Positions 23,742 to 31,997 of a stretch of DNA of 38,262 nucleotides are shown one piece after another. The notes under the pieces were generated by a model. That model worked only from the letters and a program-made list of their open reading frames with translations, had not been told where the DNA came from and searched no databases. Made by a program: the position numbers and the translations under genes. Positions within the stretch are counted from its first letter, which is position 1. Each line of letters opens with the position of its first letter. Source of the DNA: Novosphingobium sp. 18050 (lineage in GTDB: Bacteria > Pseudomonadota > Alphaproteobacteria > Sphingomonadales > Sphingomonadaceae); NCBI RefSeq assembly GCF_902706195.1, contig NZ_CACSJO010000034.1:1-38262 (forward strand), in the 5' to 3' direction.

Positions 23742-24691
23742 CAGGCCTGCCAAAATGCTGCTCCTGCCGTCACGATCAAGGCGAATGCTCCCAGTATGAC
23801 GCAGGCGCGCCGGTAGATGGTAAGGGCGCAGGCCAGGTCGTGCGGGGCGGCTTCGCGCCCGTCCTTCCCGATCCACGGCTTGTCGGCAAGCACCCCGTCG
23901 TAGGCGATCGGCCCGGCCAGCCGGACGCCCAGCGCACCGGCCATCGCCGCTTCCGGCCAGCCGGCATTGGGCGAGGCGTGGCGGGCGTGATCACGGGCCA
24001 TCGTCCGCCAGCCGCCTCCGGCCAGGCACAGCAGGATGCCGGAAAGCCGCGCGGGGATCAGCATCGCCGCGTCGTCGATCCGCGCGGCGGCCCAGCCATA
24101 GGCGCGGTACGGTTCCTCGCGGTGGCCGATCATGCTGTCGGCGGTGTTGATCGCTTTGAGCGCCCAGGCACCGGGCAGGCCCAGCACGAGGAGCCAGAAC
24201 AGCGGCGCTACGACACCGTCGCAGAAACTTTCGGCAAGGCTCTCGATCGCGGCGCGGGTGACGCCGGGTTCGTCGAGCTGCGTGGTATCGCGGCCCACGA
24301 TCATGCCCACGGCGCGGCGGGCGGCTGGCAGGTCTCCCGCTTTGAGCGCGGTCAGGATGGGCCGAACGTGATCGTCGAGACTGCGCGCGGCCAAGGCAGG
24401 CCAGGCGAGCAGGGCCAGGATCGGCCACGCCCATGCACCGGCCAGCGCGCGCACGGCGCTTTCGGCAAGGGCGGCGGCGCCGAGCGTCAGCGCGATTAAA
24501 GCCAGCGTGGCGGCAAGTCCGGCGATGCGGCGGAGCAGGTCCGTCCAGTGCGGGCGGTTGAGCGCGCCGTCGCAGGCCGCGATGATCTTTGCGAACAGGC
24601 CTACCGGGTGGCCGGTCAGGGCATGGAGCCGGTTCGGCCAGCCCAGCGCCGCCTCGATCGCCAGCGCGGCGGCGGCGATGGGTTCAGCCAT
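23741..24691 (-). CDS. cobD: Adenosylcobinamide-phosphate synthase
   Basis: 316 residues from ATG 24691, chosen because the conserved N-terminus (ALAIEAALGWPNRLHALTGHPVG) begins there. CobD (CbiB) attaches the aminopropanol arm to cobyric acid. It has several membrane helices, and the characteristic LDEPGVTRAAIESLAESFCDGVVAPLFW and KAINTADSMIGHR segments are intact. It overlaps cobC by 8 nt and cobQ by 1 nt. Confidence 0.95.
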   Translation of the reverse strand: MAEPIAAAALAIEAALGWPNRLHALTGHPVGLFAKIIAACDGALNRPHWTDLLRRIAGLAATLALIALTLGAAALAESAVRALAGAWAWPILALLAWPALAARSLDDHVRPILTALKAGDLPAARRAVGMIVGRDTTQLDEPGVTRAAIESLAESFCDGVVAPLFWLLVLGLPGAWALKAINTADSMIGHREEPYRAYGWAAARIDDAAMLIPARLSGILLCLAGGGWRTMARDHARHASPNAGWPEAAMAGALGVRLAGPIAYDGVLADKPWIGKDGREAAPHDLACALTIYRRACVILGAFALIVTAGAAFWQA

Positions 24692-25661
24692 CGGCCAGCG
24701 CCCGGTCCAGCCGGACAAGCGCGCGGACATCGGCGGGAACGCCAAGGCGCAGCGTATCGGGGCGCGTCGCAAACGGGCGGGTGAGGATTTGCGCCTGCGC
24801 AAGACGGGTGAACAGGGCCTGCGCGTTGCACCCGGTCAGGTAGCGGAACAGCGGGCAGGCGCCTTGCGGGCTGAAGCCGTGGCTTTGCAGCACGCCGTCG
24901 AGCGCGGCGGCGCGGCGGGGGAGATCGGCGCGGGTGCGGGCGGTCCATTCATGGTCGGCGTAAGCGGCGCGGCCGATGGTCAGCGCGGCGGCGTGGAGGG
25001 GCCAGCTGCCCAGCACGCTGCGCAGCCGTGCGGCGAGCGAGGGCGGGGCGATCACGAAGCCCAGGCGCAGCGCGGCAAGGCCGAAGAACTTGCCGAACGA
25101 GCGCAGGACGATCAGCCGCGCGCCCGGCTGGACGTCCGTCGCGACGCTGATTTCGGGCTGGCAGTCGGCAAAGGCCTCGTCGACGATCAGCCAGCCTCCG
25201 GTCCGGGCGATCGCTTCGTGCCAGCTTCGGATCGCGGCGGGCGCGCGCAGCAGGCCGTCGGGATTGTTGGGGTTGGCGAGTACCACGACTTCGGCGCGCT
25301 GCGGCGCTTGCGCGAAGGCGATGGGGCGCGAAGGGGTGAACGCCTCTGCATGGGTGCGGTAGGCGGGGGTGAGGGCGCGTCCGGGCAGGTCCAGCAGCAG
25401 GGCCAGCAGGCGCAGCGCCGTTTCGCTGCCCGGCACGGCGCAGACCCGCGCCGGATCGGCCCCGAAATGGCGCGCAGCCTCGTGTTCGAGGGCGGTGAGG
25501 GCTTCTGGGTCCGGCAGGGCGGTCCAGTCGCAGGCGGGGGCCTTGCCTGTGGGCCAGGGGGAGGGATTGAGACCGGTGGAGAGGTCCAGCCAGTCGGCGC
25601 CGCCGAACGTGCGCGCGGCTTCGCTCAGGCGGCCGCCGTGGTGGAGGAATGGCTGTGTCAT
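24684..25661 (-). CDS. cobC: Threonine-phosphate decarboxylase-like PLP enzyme (CobC-type)
   Basis: 325 residues from ATG 25661. A class I/II aminotransferase fold of the CobC/CobD(Salmonella) group that makes aminopropanol phosphate from threonine phosphate. Motifs are the N-terminal LDLSTGLNPSPWP, VVLANPNNPDG, LIVDEAFADCQPE, and the PLP lysine in LRSFGKFFGLAALRLG. This is the Pseudomonas denitrificans CobC, not the phosphatase of the same name. Overlaps cobS by 4 nt and cobD by 8 nt. Confidence 0.93.
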   Translation of the reverse strand: MTQPFLHHGGRLSEAARTFGGADWLDLSTGLNPSPWPTGKAPACDWTALPDPEALTALEHEAARHFGADPARVCAVPGSETALRLLALLLDLPGRALTPAYRTHAEAFTPSRPIAFAQAPQRAEVVVLANPNNPDGLLRAPAAIRSWHEAIARTGGWLIVDEAFADCQPEISVATDVQPGARLIVLRSFGKFFGLAALRLGFVIAPPSLAARLRSVLGSWPLHAAALTIGRAAYADHEWTARTRADLPRRAAALDGVLQSHGFSPQGACPLFRYLTGCNAQALFTRLAQAQILTRPFATRPDTLRLGVPADVRALVRLDRALADG

Positions 25662-26383
25662 GGGGTCAACGTCACGGGGATCAGCACGAGTGCGGCGAGC
25701 ATTGCGGTTTCCAGCAGTTCGATCCCGGCGCCGTGCCCGTCGCCCGAAATACCGCCAAGACGCGCGCGCAGCCACCAGCCCCATAGCGGGACGGCGGCGA
25801 ACAGGATCAGCAGCGCCGGGCCGAGCAGAACGGCGGCGGCGATTGCGGCAAGGCTCCAGAACAGCAGGTGAAGCCGTCCCACGCCGCTGCGAAAGGCAGT
25901 GCCGAGGCCTTCATGAAGGGGCGGCAGGTACAGGGTCCAGGCGATGGGGGCGATGCGCGCGAGCACCGGGACGGCGATCAGAGCGGCGACTTGCGTTGCG
26001 GGCAGGGCGTGCAGCAGGACCAGCTTGGCCATCAGTTGCACTACGATCACCACCACGGCGAAGCTGCCGACGTGCGGATCGGCCATCACGGCGGAAAGCC
26101 GTTCCCGCCCGCCGTGGGCAGCGCCGGCGCCGTCCGCCACGTCGCCCAGCCCGTCGAGGTGCAGGGCGCCGGTGATCGCGGTCCAGCCGGTGAGGCCTGC
26201 CAATGCGCCCAGCCAGGGGTCACGGCCCTGCAGCAGCCACCAGGGACCGGCCACGGCGGCGCCCACCGCCAGCCCGGCGACCGGGAACCAGCGCATCGCC
26301 CGCGCAAAGTCCTGTTTGTCCGCCTGCACTTGCGGCAGGGGCAGCCGGGTCAGGAACTGGAGCGCGAGGATCAGGCCCTTCAT
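25658..26383 (-). CDS. cobS: Adenosylcobinamide-GDP ribazoletransferase (cobalamin synthase)
   Basis: 241 residues from ATG 26383. CobS joins adenosylcobinamide-GDP to alpha-ribazole in the inner membrane. Start LALQFLTRLPLP, then WTAITGALHLDGLGDVADG with the acidic active-site residues, and MADPHVGSFAVVVIVV, are all diagnostic. About six membrane helices. It overlaps the phosphatase gene by 4 nt (ATGA). Confidence 0.95.
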   Translation of the reverse strand: MKGLILALQFLTRLPLPQVQADKQDFARAMRWFPVAGLAVGAAVAGPWWLLQGRDPWLGALAGLTGWTAITGALHLDGLGDVADGAGAAHGGRERLSAVMADPHVGSFAVVVIVVQLMAKLVLLHALPATQVAALIAVPVLARIAPIAWTLYLPPLHEGLGTAFRSGVGRLHLLFWSLAAIAAAVLLGPALLILFAAVPLWGWWLRARLGGISGDGHGAGIELLETAMLAALVLIPVTLTP

Positions 26384-26949
26384 GTCGTCAGGCCCACGAT
26401 CTGCGCGGTGGGTACAGCCTCGCCCGGCCATACGCGCAAGGTAAGGACGCAGGAATAGGGCAGGTCGAACGACCAGACGTGGCGATGTTCCATGTGGAAC
26501 AATGCCGCCAGCGCCGCGCGCATCGCGCCGCCGTGGGTGAGGACGAGGGTGGAGGCATCGATCCCGGTCAGCGCCGCGCCGACGCGGGTGCTGAGCTGGG
26601 ACCAGCGCTCGCCTTCGGGCGGGGCGTTGGCTTCCGGGTCGTCCCAGAACAGGGCGTGGGAGGTGGCCTCGACCTCTGCGGGGGCGAGGCCGGTCCATGC
26701 ACCGAAGTCGAGTTCGCGCCAGCGGGGGTCCACGCTATGCGGTAGGGCGCGCGCTGCGGCGATGCGGGCGGCGGGGATGAGGGCGCGGGAAAGGTCGGAG
26801 GAGATCACCCGGTCGAACGCCAGCCCCTCTGCCGCCGCCACGCATCTGGCGGTTCCACTGGGCAGCGGCGCATCGTCGCGCTGGCCGAGCAGCAGGTTCG
26901 GCTGGACCGGAATGCCGTGGCGCATGAGGTGGACGAGGATTTCGGTCAC
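26380..26949 (-). CDS. Histidine phosphatase, probable alpha-ribazole-5'-phosphate phosphatase
   Basis: About 189 residues from GTG 26949, 10 nt after the cobT stop. An ATG at 27009 and another GTG at 26970 are in frame but overlap cobT. It is a phosphoglycerate-mutase-like histidine phosphatase: LMRHGIP gives the phospho-accepting histidine and VLTHGGAMRA the second. ELDFGAWTGL and the intervening arginine SSDLSRA complete the site. Its place between cobT and cobS, the two enzymes that make and use alpha-ribazole phosphate, argues for the Salmonella CobC role. Direct biochemical proof is lacking. Confidence 0.85.
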   Translation of the reverse strand: MTEILVHLMRHGIPVQPNLLLGQRDDAPLPSGTARCVAAAEGLAFDRVISSDLSRALIPAARIAAARALPHSVDPRWRELDFGAWTGLAPAEVEATSHALFWDDPEANAPPEGERWSQLSTRVGAALTGIDASTLVLTHGGAMRAALAALFHMEHRHVWSFDLPYSCVLTLRVWPGEAVPTAQIVGLTT

Positions 26950-26959
26950 CGGGCCGTTC

Positions 26960-27976
26960 TCAGTTTCCACCAGCCACGGCGGCTTCCTCGAACGTCGCCA
27001 TCTCGTCATGTGCGGCCAGGGCGGCGCGCACGATCGGCACGGCCAGCGCGGCGCCGGTGGCCTCGCCCAGCCGCAGGCCGAGGTTCAGCAGCGGTTCGAG
27101 GTTCAGCGCGGCCAGCAGGCGGGTGTGGCCCGCTTCGGCGGAGCAGTGCGCGGCAAGGCAGTGCTGCGTTAAGGAGGGGTTGTCGCGCGCCAGTGGGGCG
27201 ATCGCGGCAGAGGCGATGAAGCCGTCGAGCAGCACCGGAACCCCCCGTAGCCGCGCGGCGAGGATGGCGCCCGCCATGGCCGCGATCTCGCGCCCGCCGA
27301 GGCGTCGCAGGGTTTCGAAGGCGGTGGTGCAGGCCGGTCCGTGCAGGGCCAGCGCGGCTTCCACCGCTGCCGCCTTGCGGGCAAGGCCGGCATCGTCCAG
27401 CCCGGTGCCGCGTCCGATCCAGTCCTGTGCCTCGCCGCCCAGTGCCTGCGCGCACAGCGCGGCAGCGGGGGTGGTGTTGCCGATGCCCATTTCGCCCACC
27501 AGCAGGAGCTGGGTGTCTTCGCGTAACGAGGCTGCGCCTTGATTCAGCGCATCGAGGCATTCCTCCACGCTCATGGCGGGCATTCGCGTGATGTCGCCGG
27601 TGGGGCGGTCCAGATCGAGGGCGACTACCGAGAGGTCGGCTCCGCAGGCTTTCGTCAGGGCGTTTATCGCCGCGCCGCCGGCCTTGAAGTTGGCGACCAT
27701 CTGCACCGTCACTTCGGGCGGATAGGCACTGACACCCTGCGCCGCGACGCCGTGGTTGCCGGCGAAGATAACCGCCTGCACGGTGTCCACACGGGGGCGT
27801 TCGCACCCCTGCCAACCGGCCATGAACACGGCGATATCCTCAAGCCGTCCCAGCGCGCCTGCCGGTTTGGTAAGGCGGGACTGGCGATCGCGCGCGGCAT
27901 CGCGGCTGACGCCGTCGGCCTCGGGCAAAGCGGCCAGCGCGGCGACGAAAGCGGCGGGATCAGCGAAGCGGATCAT
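26960..27976 (-). CDS. cobT: Nicotinate-nucleotide-dimethylbenzimidazole phosphoribosyltransferase
   Basis: 338 residues from ATG 27976, which overlaps the previous stop as ATGA; an ATG 6 nt earlier (MHMIRF) is also possible. CobT forms alpha-ribazole phosphate from dimethylbenzimidazole and nicotinate mononucleotide. Conserved parts are LTKPAGALGRLEDIA, VIFAGNHGVAAQGVSAYP, GEMGIGNTTPAAAL and the C-terminal LLNLGLRLGEATGAALA with the catalytic glutamate. Normal length. Confidence 0.96.
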   Translation of the reverse strand: MIRFADPAAFVAALAALPEADGVSRDAARDRQSRLTKPAGALGRLEDIAVFMAGWQGCERPRVDTVQAVIFAGNHGVAAQGVSAYPPEVTVQMVANFKAGGAAINALTKACGADLSVVALDLDRPTGDITRMPAMSVEECLDALNQGAASLREDTQLLLVGEMGIGNTTPAAALCAQALGGEAQDWIGRGTGLDDAGLARKAAAVEAALALHGPACTTAFETLRRLGGREIAAMAGAILAARLRGVPVLLDGFIASAAIAPLARDNPSLTQHCLAAHCSAEAGHTRLLAALNLEPLLNLGLRLGEATGAALAVPIVRAALAAHDEMATFEEAAVAGGN

Positions 27977-28395
27977 GTGCATACGAACCCTTCCGGCGGG
28001 GTGCGGGTGATGAAATGGCCTTTCACGCCTTGCGGCCATTCGCGGAACGGCACGCGGCCTTCCTCGCTGGCGGCATGGGCGGCCGCATATTCCAGGATGG
28101 CGCGGGCGGCGTCCTCGTCCGGGGCGAAGTCGCCCAGCACGTAGCCGACCTTGCCGGGCGCGCGGATGTGGACGGTGCAGTGGCGGGTGCAGGCGAACAG
28201 GCAGGCCATCCCCTGCACGGCCACGCCCTGCAGTTTCGGGTCTGCCGCCTGCACGTCGCGCAGCGCCTGTTCGAGCAGCGCGCCGCCGCGGCGGCCTTCG
28301 CCGTCCTCGCGTTCATCCGCGCCCAGACGGCAGGTATTGCACACGACGACCGAAGGGCCGGGGGCGACAGGTTTCAGCATGACGGGGTCGGGCAT
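27973..28395 (-). CDS. DUF1636 metal-binding, ferredoxin-like protein
   Basis: 140 residues. VVCNTCRL gives C19 and C22, and MACLFACTRHCTVHI gives C65, C69 and C73, a spacing like thioredoxin-fold [2Fe-2S] ferredoxins. The family is DUF1636, known mainly from cobalamin gene neighbourhoods. It may pass electrons or metal for corrinoid reduction or cobalt handling, but no function is proven. It starts one base into the btuB stop (TGATG) and overlaps cobT by 4 nt, so it is fixed in this operon. Confidence 0.85.
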   Translation of the reverse strand: MPDPVMLKPVAPGPSVVVCNTCRLGADEREDGEGRRGGALLEQALRDVQAADPKLQGVAVQGMACLFACTRHCTVHIRAPGKVGYVLGDFAPDEDAARAILEYAAAHAASEEGRVPFREWPQGVKGHFITRTPPEGFVCT

Positions 28396-30335
28396 CAGAA
28401 GCGGCTCCTTGTGCCGAAAGTGACGGTGCGCCCCAGAGTGCCGTAGCCGGCGACCGTCTCGTAGTTCTTGTCAGTGAGGTTCTCGACCCGGCCCTGCACG
28501 ATGAGGCCCTGCGCGATTTCCCACTGGGCGCGCAGGTCTATCAGCCAGTAATCGTCCAGCTTTGCGGTGCCGGTGGCGGCGTTGAAGCTCTCGCCCGAAT
28601 AGCGTGCGGCCACGCTGGCGCGCAGCCCCTGCGGCAGGTCGATCCCGGCCTCGGCATTGGCGAGGTGGCGGGGCACGCGCTGGAGCTGGCGGCCATAAGT
28701 GCTGCTGCCGTCGGTGCGGTCCTGCGCCTCGATCCAGCTATAGTTGCCGCTGGCGAACAGGACGCCCAGCCTGCCTTGCGCGGCCAGTTCGAGGCCGCGC
28801 GCCCTGGCCGCCTTGACGTTGGCGTAGTATCCGAAGCGGGTGGTCGCGGTGCCGGGGATATAGCAGATGTCGGGCTGGGCGCCGCTGACCGGGCAATAGG
28901 CGAAGTCGATCAGGTTGTCGGTATCGCGCTGGAACCAGGTGGCGGACAGGCGCAGGGCTTCTCCGAAGTTCTGCTCGGCGCCCAGTTCCCAGCCTTTCGC
29001 CTTTTCGGGGGCTAGGTCGGCGGCGCCGTAGATGCTGAACATCTGGTAGAGCGAGGGGGCCTTGTAGCCTTGCGAATAGCTGGCGCGCAGCACGGTGGCG
29101 CCTTCGTTGGGGGTGTAGACCGCGCCCGCGCTCAGCACCGTGTTGCCGCCGAAGCGCGACTGGTCGGAATAGCGCGCGCCGCCGTTCAGGGTGAGGCCGG
29201 TGACGGGGCTGACACGCAGTTCGCCGTAGACGCTGTTGGTATCCACGCGCGTAGGCGTGAGGACATAGGCGGCGGCGCTGTTCGCGGGCGAGGCGGTGGT
29301 CATCCGCTGCTCCTCACGCTCGGCGCCGAAGACGGCCTGAACCGCGTCCGAAAACGTATAGGTGCCCTGATACTCGAAGCGGCGCACGCGGCCGTGGGCA
29401 TCGAAGGTGAGCGGACGGATCGAGCGTGCGGGATCGTAGTTTTCGCGGTCGGTTTCGGACTGGAGCACGGCGATGCGGTTGACCAGCTTGCCGCCGAGCA
29501 GCGCGAAGTTCAGCCCGGCATAGCCCGACCATTCCTCGGTCAGGCCGTAGGCGAGGGTATCGCCAGAGGTGCCGTCGAAGTCGTTGTTCGATTTCGACCA
29601 GTAGCCGCGCAGGTCTAGGCTTACGCCCGGCGCCAGGCGCACCGTCACCGTGCCGCTGGCACCGCTGCGGGTATAGCCGTCGTCCTCGGTGCTGCTGGAG
29701 CGGGCCGAGATGCCGTCGGTGGTGAAGCGCGAGGCGGACAGGCGCCAGTCCACCGCCTGCGAGGTGCCGCCGATGCCGGCGCGGGCGGAGACGGTGTCGT
29801 GGGTGCCAGCCTCTACCGCGAGGCTGCCTTCCAGCGGCTGGGCCGGGCGGCGGGTGCGCACGTTGACCACGCCGCCGATGGCATCGCTGCCCCACAGGAT
29901 CGATTGCGGCCCGCGCAGGATCTCGATGCGGTCGATGTCGTCGAGCAGGAGGTTGGAAAAGCCGTAGCCGCCTGCGGTGGAGGAGGGATCGGACAGGCGC
30001 ATCCCGTCGATCACCATGACGCTCTGCCCGGCATCAGCGCCGCGGATGCGCAGGGATGTGGTGGTGCCGTAGCCGCCGTTGCGCGACAGGCTGATGCCCG
30101 GCGTGCGCAGCAGCGCGTCGGTGAGGGCGACGGGCTGCTGCGCGACGATGGCGGGTTCGTCCAGCACGGTGACGGTCGCGGAAACCCGGTCTGCCGCGAC
30201 CGGGGTGCGCAGCGCGGTGACGATGACGGCGCCATCGTTGCCGCTTTCGTCCGCAAGGGCGGGGGCGGCGGCCAGGGCCAGCACGAGGCCGGTTGCAGTG
30301 GCGGCGAAACTTGAATTCAAACGCTTTTCCTTCAC
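28395..30335 (-). CDS. btuB: TonB-dependent cobalamin/corrinoid receptor
   Basis: About 646 residues from GTG 30335, chosen for a proper signal peptide with a basic n-region (KEKR) and LALAAAPALA. A TTG at 30320 has a good AAGGA before it but would leave an uncharged n-region. The plug domain shows a TonB-box-like VIVTALRTP, then LLRTPGISLSRNGGYG, SVMVIDGMRLSDP, RIEILRGPQSILWGSDAIGGVVN, and the C-terminus ends VTFGTRSRF with terminal phenylalanine of an outer-membrane barrel. Behind a cobalamin riboswitch it is best read as corrinoid importer. First gene of the operon. Confidence 0.92.
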   Translation of the reverse strand: MKEKRLNSSFAATATGLVLALAAAPALADESGNDGAVIVTALRTPVAADRVSATVTVLDEPAIVAQQPVALTDALLRTPGISLSRNGGYGTTTSLRIRGADAGQSVMVIDGMRLSDPSSTAGGYGFSNLLLDDIDRIEILRGPQSILWGSDAIGGVVNVRTRRPAQPLEGSLAVEAGTHDTVSARAGIGGTSQAVDWRLSASRFTTDGISARSSSTEDDGYTRSGASGTVTVRLAPGVSLDLRGYWSKSNNDFDGTSGDTLAYGLTEEWSGYAGLNFALLGGKLVNRIAVLQSETDRENYDPARSIRPLTFDAHGRVRRFEYQGTYTFSDAVQAVFGAEREEQRMTTASPANSAAAYVLTPTRVDTNSVYGELRVSPVTGLTLNGGARYSDQSRFGGNTVLSAGAVYTPNEGATVLRASYSQGYKAPSLYQMFSIYGAADLAPEKAKGWELGAEQNFGEALRLSATWFQRDTDNLIDFAYCPVSGAQPDICYIPGTATTRFGYYANVKAARARGLELAAQGRLGVLFASGNYSWIEAQDRTDGSSTYGRQLQRVPRHLANAEAGIDLPQGLRASVAARYSGESFNAATGTAKLDDYWLIDLRAQWEIAQGLIVQGRVENLTDKNYETVAGYGTLGRTVTFGTRSRF

Positions 30336-30444
30336 GCAGACGACATCGACCCCCGCGGCCCGAAGGCTGCGAGGTCTGAAGCTGTCGCTCGGCGAGGAAT
30401 TGCACCCTCGTTCGGCCGGCACACCCTGTCCGGTCGAAGAACGA

Positions 30445-30616
30445 CGGCGACAGGCAGGTCTCCTGGCTCGCGGGTCGGCGCCGATCCGGCCGCCTTCTCA
30501 GGACCTTGCAGTCCCAATGGCGTAATGGCCGGATGGCTCGCCGCTTACAGTTGCAGGGGCAGCCCCGGGGGTTTCACCCGAGTTCCCTTTTGATCCCCTT
30601 GCGGGGAACCTGACGC
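30445..30616 (-). promoter_or_regulatory. Cobalamin (AdoCbl-type) riboswitch
   Basis: On the minus strand the aptamer runs from GGTTCCCC (about 30610) through GGGGATCAAAAGGGAAC, GGGGCTGCCCC, CAACTGTAAGCGG and GAGCC, to the B12 box AGCCAGGAGACCTGCCT (30468-30452). These blocks are in the canonical order. It lies upstream of btuB and should switch off the whole operon when B12 is plentiful. The stretch from the aptamer to the start is about 110 nt and lacks a T-tract after a stem, so control is probably at translation. A perfect 8-bp inverted repeat (GGCCGGGA/TCCCGGCC, 30619-30637) and a weak promoter candidate lie just upstream. Confidence 0.95.
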
Positions 30617-30698
30617 GGGGCCGGGACTATCCCGGCCCGGTCCGGTGCGCAAGGGGGGGCGCTTGCGTGGCCGGGCCGGGCGCCATAGGTGCGAAGGC

Positions 30699-31997
30699 AT
30701 GACACACGACAGCCCCGCACGGTGCCCGGCACTGCTGGTCGCCGCGCCCGCTTCCGGGCAGGGCAAGACGCTGGTGACGGCGGCTCTGGCCCGCCGCCAC
30801 CGCGCCGCCGGGCGGCGGGTGCGGGTGTTCAAGTGCGGGCCGGATTTCCTCGATCCGATGGTCCACGAAGTCGCCAGCGGGGCGCCGGTCCACCAGCTCG
30901 ACCTGTTCATGTGCGGCGAGGCGCAGTGCCGCGCGCTGCTGCATAAAGCAGCGCAGGAGGGGGACCTGATCCTGGTGGAAGGTGTGATGGGGCTGTTCGA
31001 CGGCGATCCCAGCGCCGCCGATCTGGCGCAGCGCTTTGGCTTGCCGGTGCTGGCGGTGGTCGATGGATCGTCGATGGCGCAGACGTTCGGGGCGCTGGTC
31101 CACGGGCTGGCGACCTACCGTCCGGGGCTGGACCTTCATGCGGTGATCGCCAACCGGGTGGGCAGCGCGCGCCATGCGCAGTTGCTGGAGGCCAGCATGC
31201 CGCCGGGGGTAACGTGGCTGGGCGCAGTGCCGCGCGAAGGCGGGATGTCGCTGCCGGAACGCCATCTCGGGCTGGTGCAGGCGGGTGAGGTGGCGGACCT
31301 GAACGCCCGGCTCGACCGCGCCGCCGCGCTGCTGCCCGAGGCTGCGCTGCACTTGCCCCCGCCGGTCGAATTCGCCGCGCCCTCAGCCGCGCCGCAGCCC
31401 GGCGTGGGCCTTGCGGGCAAGCGCATCGCCGTAGCGCGGGACGAGGCGTTCGCCTTTATCTACCGCGCCAATCTGGAGTGGCTGGAGCGTTCCGGCGCGC
31501 GGCTTTCGTTTTTCTCGCCCTTGCGGGACGCCGCGCTGCCCGCGTGTGATGCGCTATGGCTGCCGGGGGGCTATCCCGAGCTTCATCTGGAAACGCTGGC
31601 CGCCAATCATGCGATGCTGGCGGCGATCCGGGGGCATCACGCTGCTAGCAAGCGGATCCTCGCCGAGTGCGGGGGGATGCTCTATACCTGCACGGCGCTG
31701 GTCGACGGGCAGGGGCGGCGCGGCGAACTGCTGGGCCTGCTGCCGGGCGAGGCGGCGATGCAGCCGCGCTTCACGGCGCTGGGGATGCAGGAGGTGGAAC
31801 TTGAAGGCGGCACCCTGCGCGGCCACACCTTCCACTATTCGCGGCTGGAAACGGCGCTGGAGCCGGTCGCCCGGTCATCCACCCCGGACGGGCGCAGCGG
31901 CGAGGCGGTGTACCGGGTCGGCTCGCTCACCGCGAGCTACATGCACATGTACTTCCCTTCCGCGCCCGATGCGGCGCAAAGGCTGTTTGCGGGTTAG
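30699..31997 (+). CDS. cobB: Cobyrinate a,c-diamide synthase
   Basis: 432 residues from ATG 30699, with AGGTG 7 nt upstream; a GTG at 30645 is in frame. CobB (CbiA) amidates carboxylates a and c of the corrin. The P-loop APASGQGKT, KCGPDFLDPMVHE, LVEGVMGLFDG and the glutaminase site ECGGMLYTC with its cysteine are all present, and SYMHMYFPS carries a late conserved histidine. It is divergent from btuB and its promoter must overlap the riboswitch region. It converges with opgH and shares stop bases (TTAG). Confidence 0.95.
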   Translation: MTHDSPARCPALLVAAPASGQGKTLVTAALARRHRAAGRRVRVFKCGPDFLDPMVHEVASGAPVHQLDLFMCGEAQCRALLHKAAQEGDLILVEGVMGLFDGDPSAADLAQRFGLPVLAVVDGSSMAQTFGALVHGLATYRPGLDLHAVIANRVGSARHAQLLEASMPPGVTWLGAVPREGGMSLPERHLGLVQAGEVADLNARLDRAAALLPEAALHLPPPVEFAAPSAAPQPGVGLAGKRIAVARDEAFAFIYRANLEWLERSGARLSFFSPLRDAALPACDALWLPGGYPELHLETLAANHAMLAAIRGHHAASKRILAECGGMLYTCTALVDGQGRRGELLGLLPGEAAMQPRFTALGMQEVELEGGTLRGHTFHYSRLETALEPVARSSTPDGRSGEAVYRVGSLTASYMHMYFPSAPDAAQRLFAG

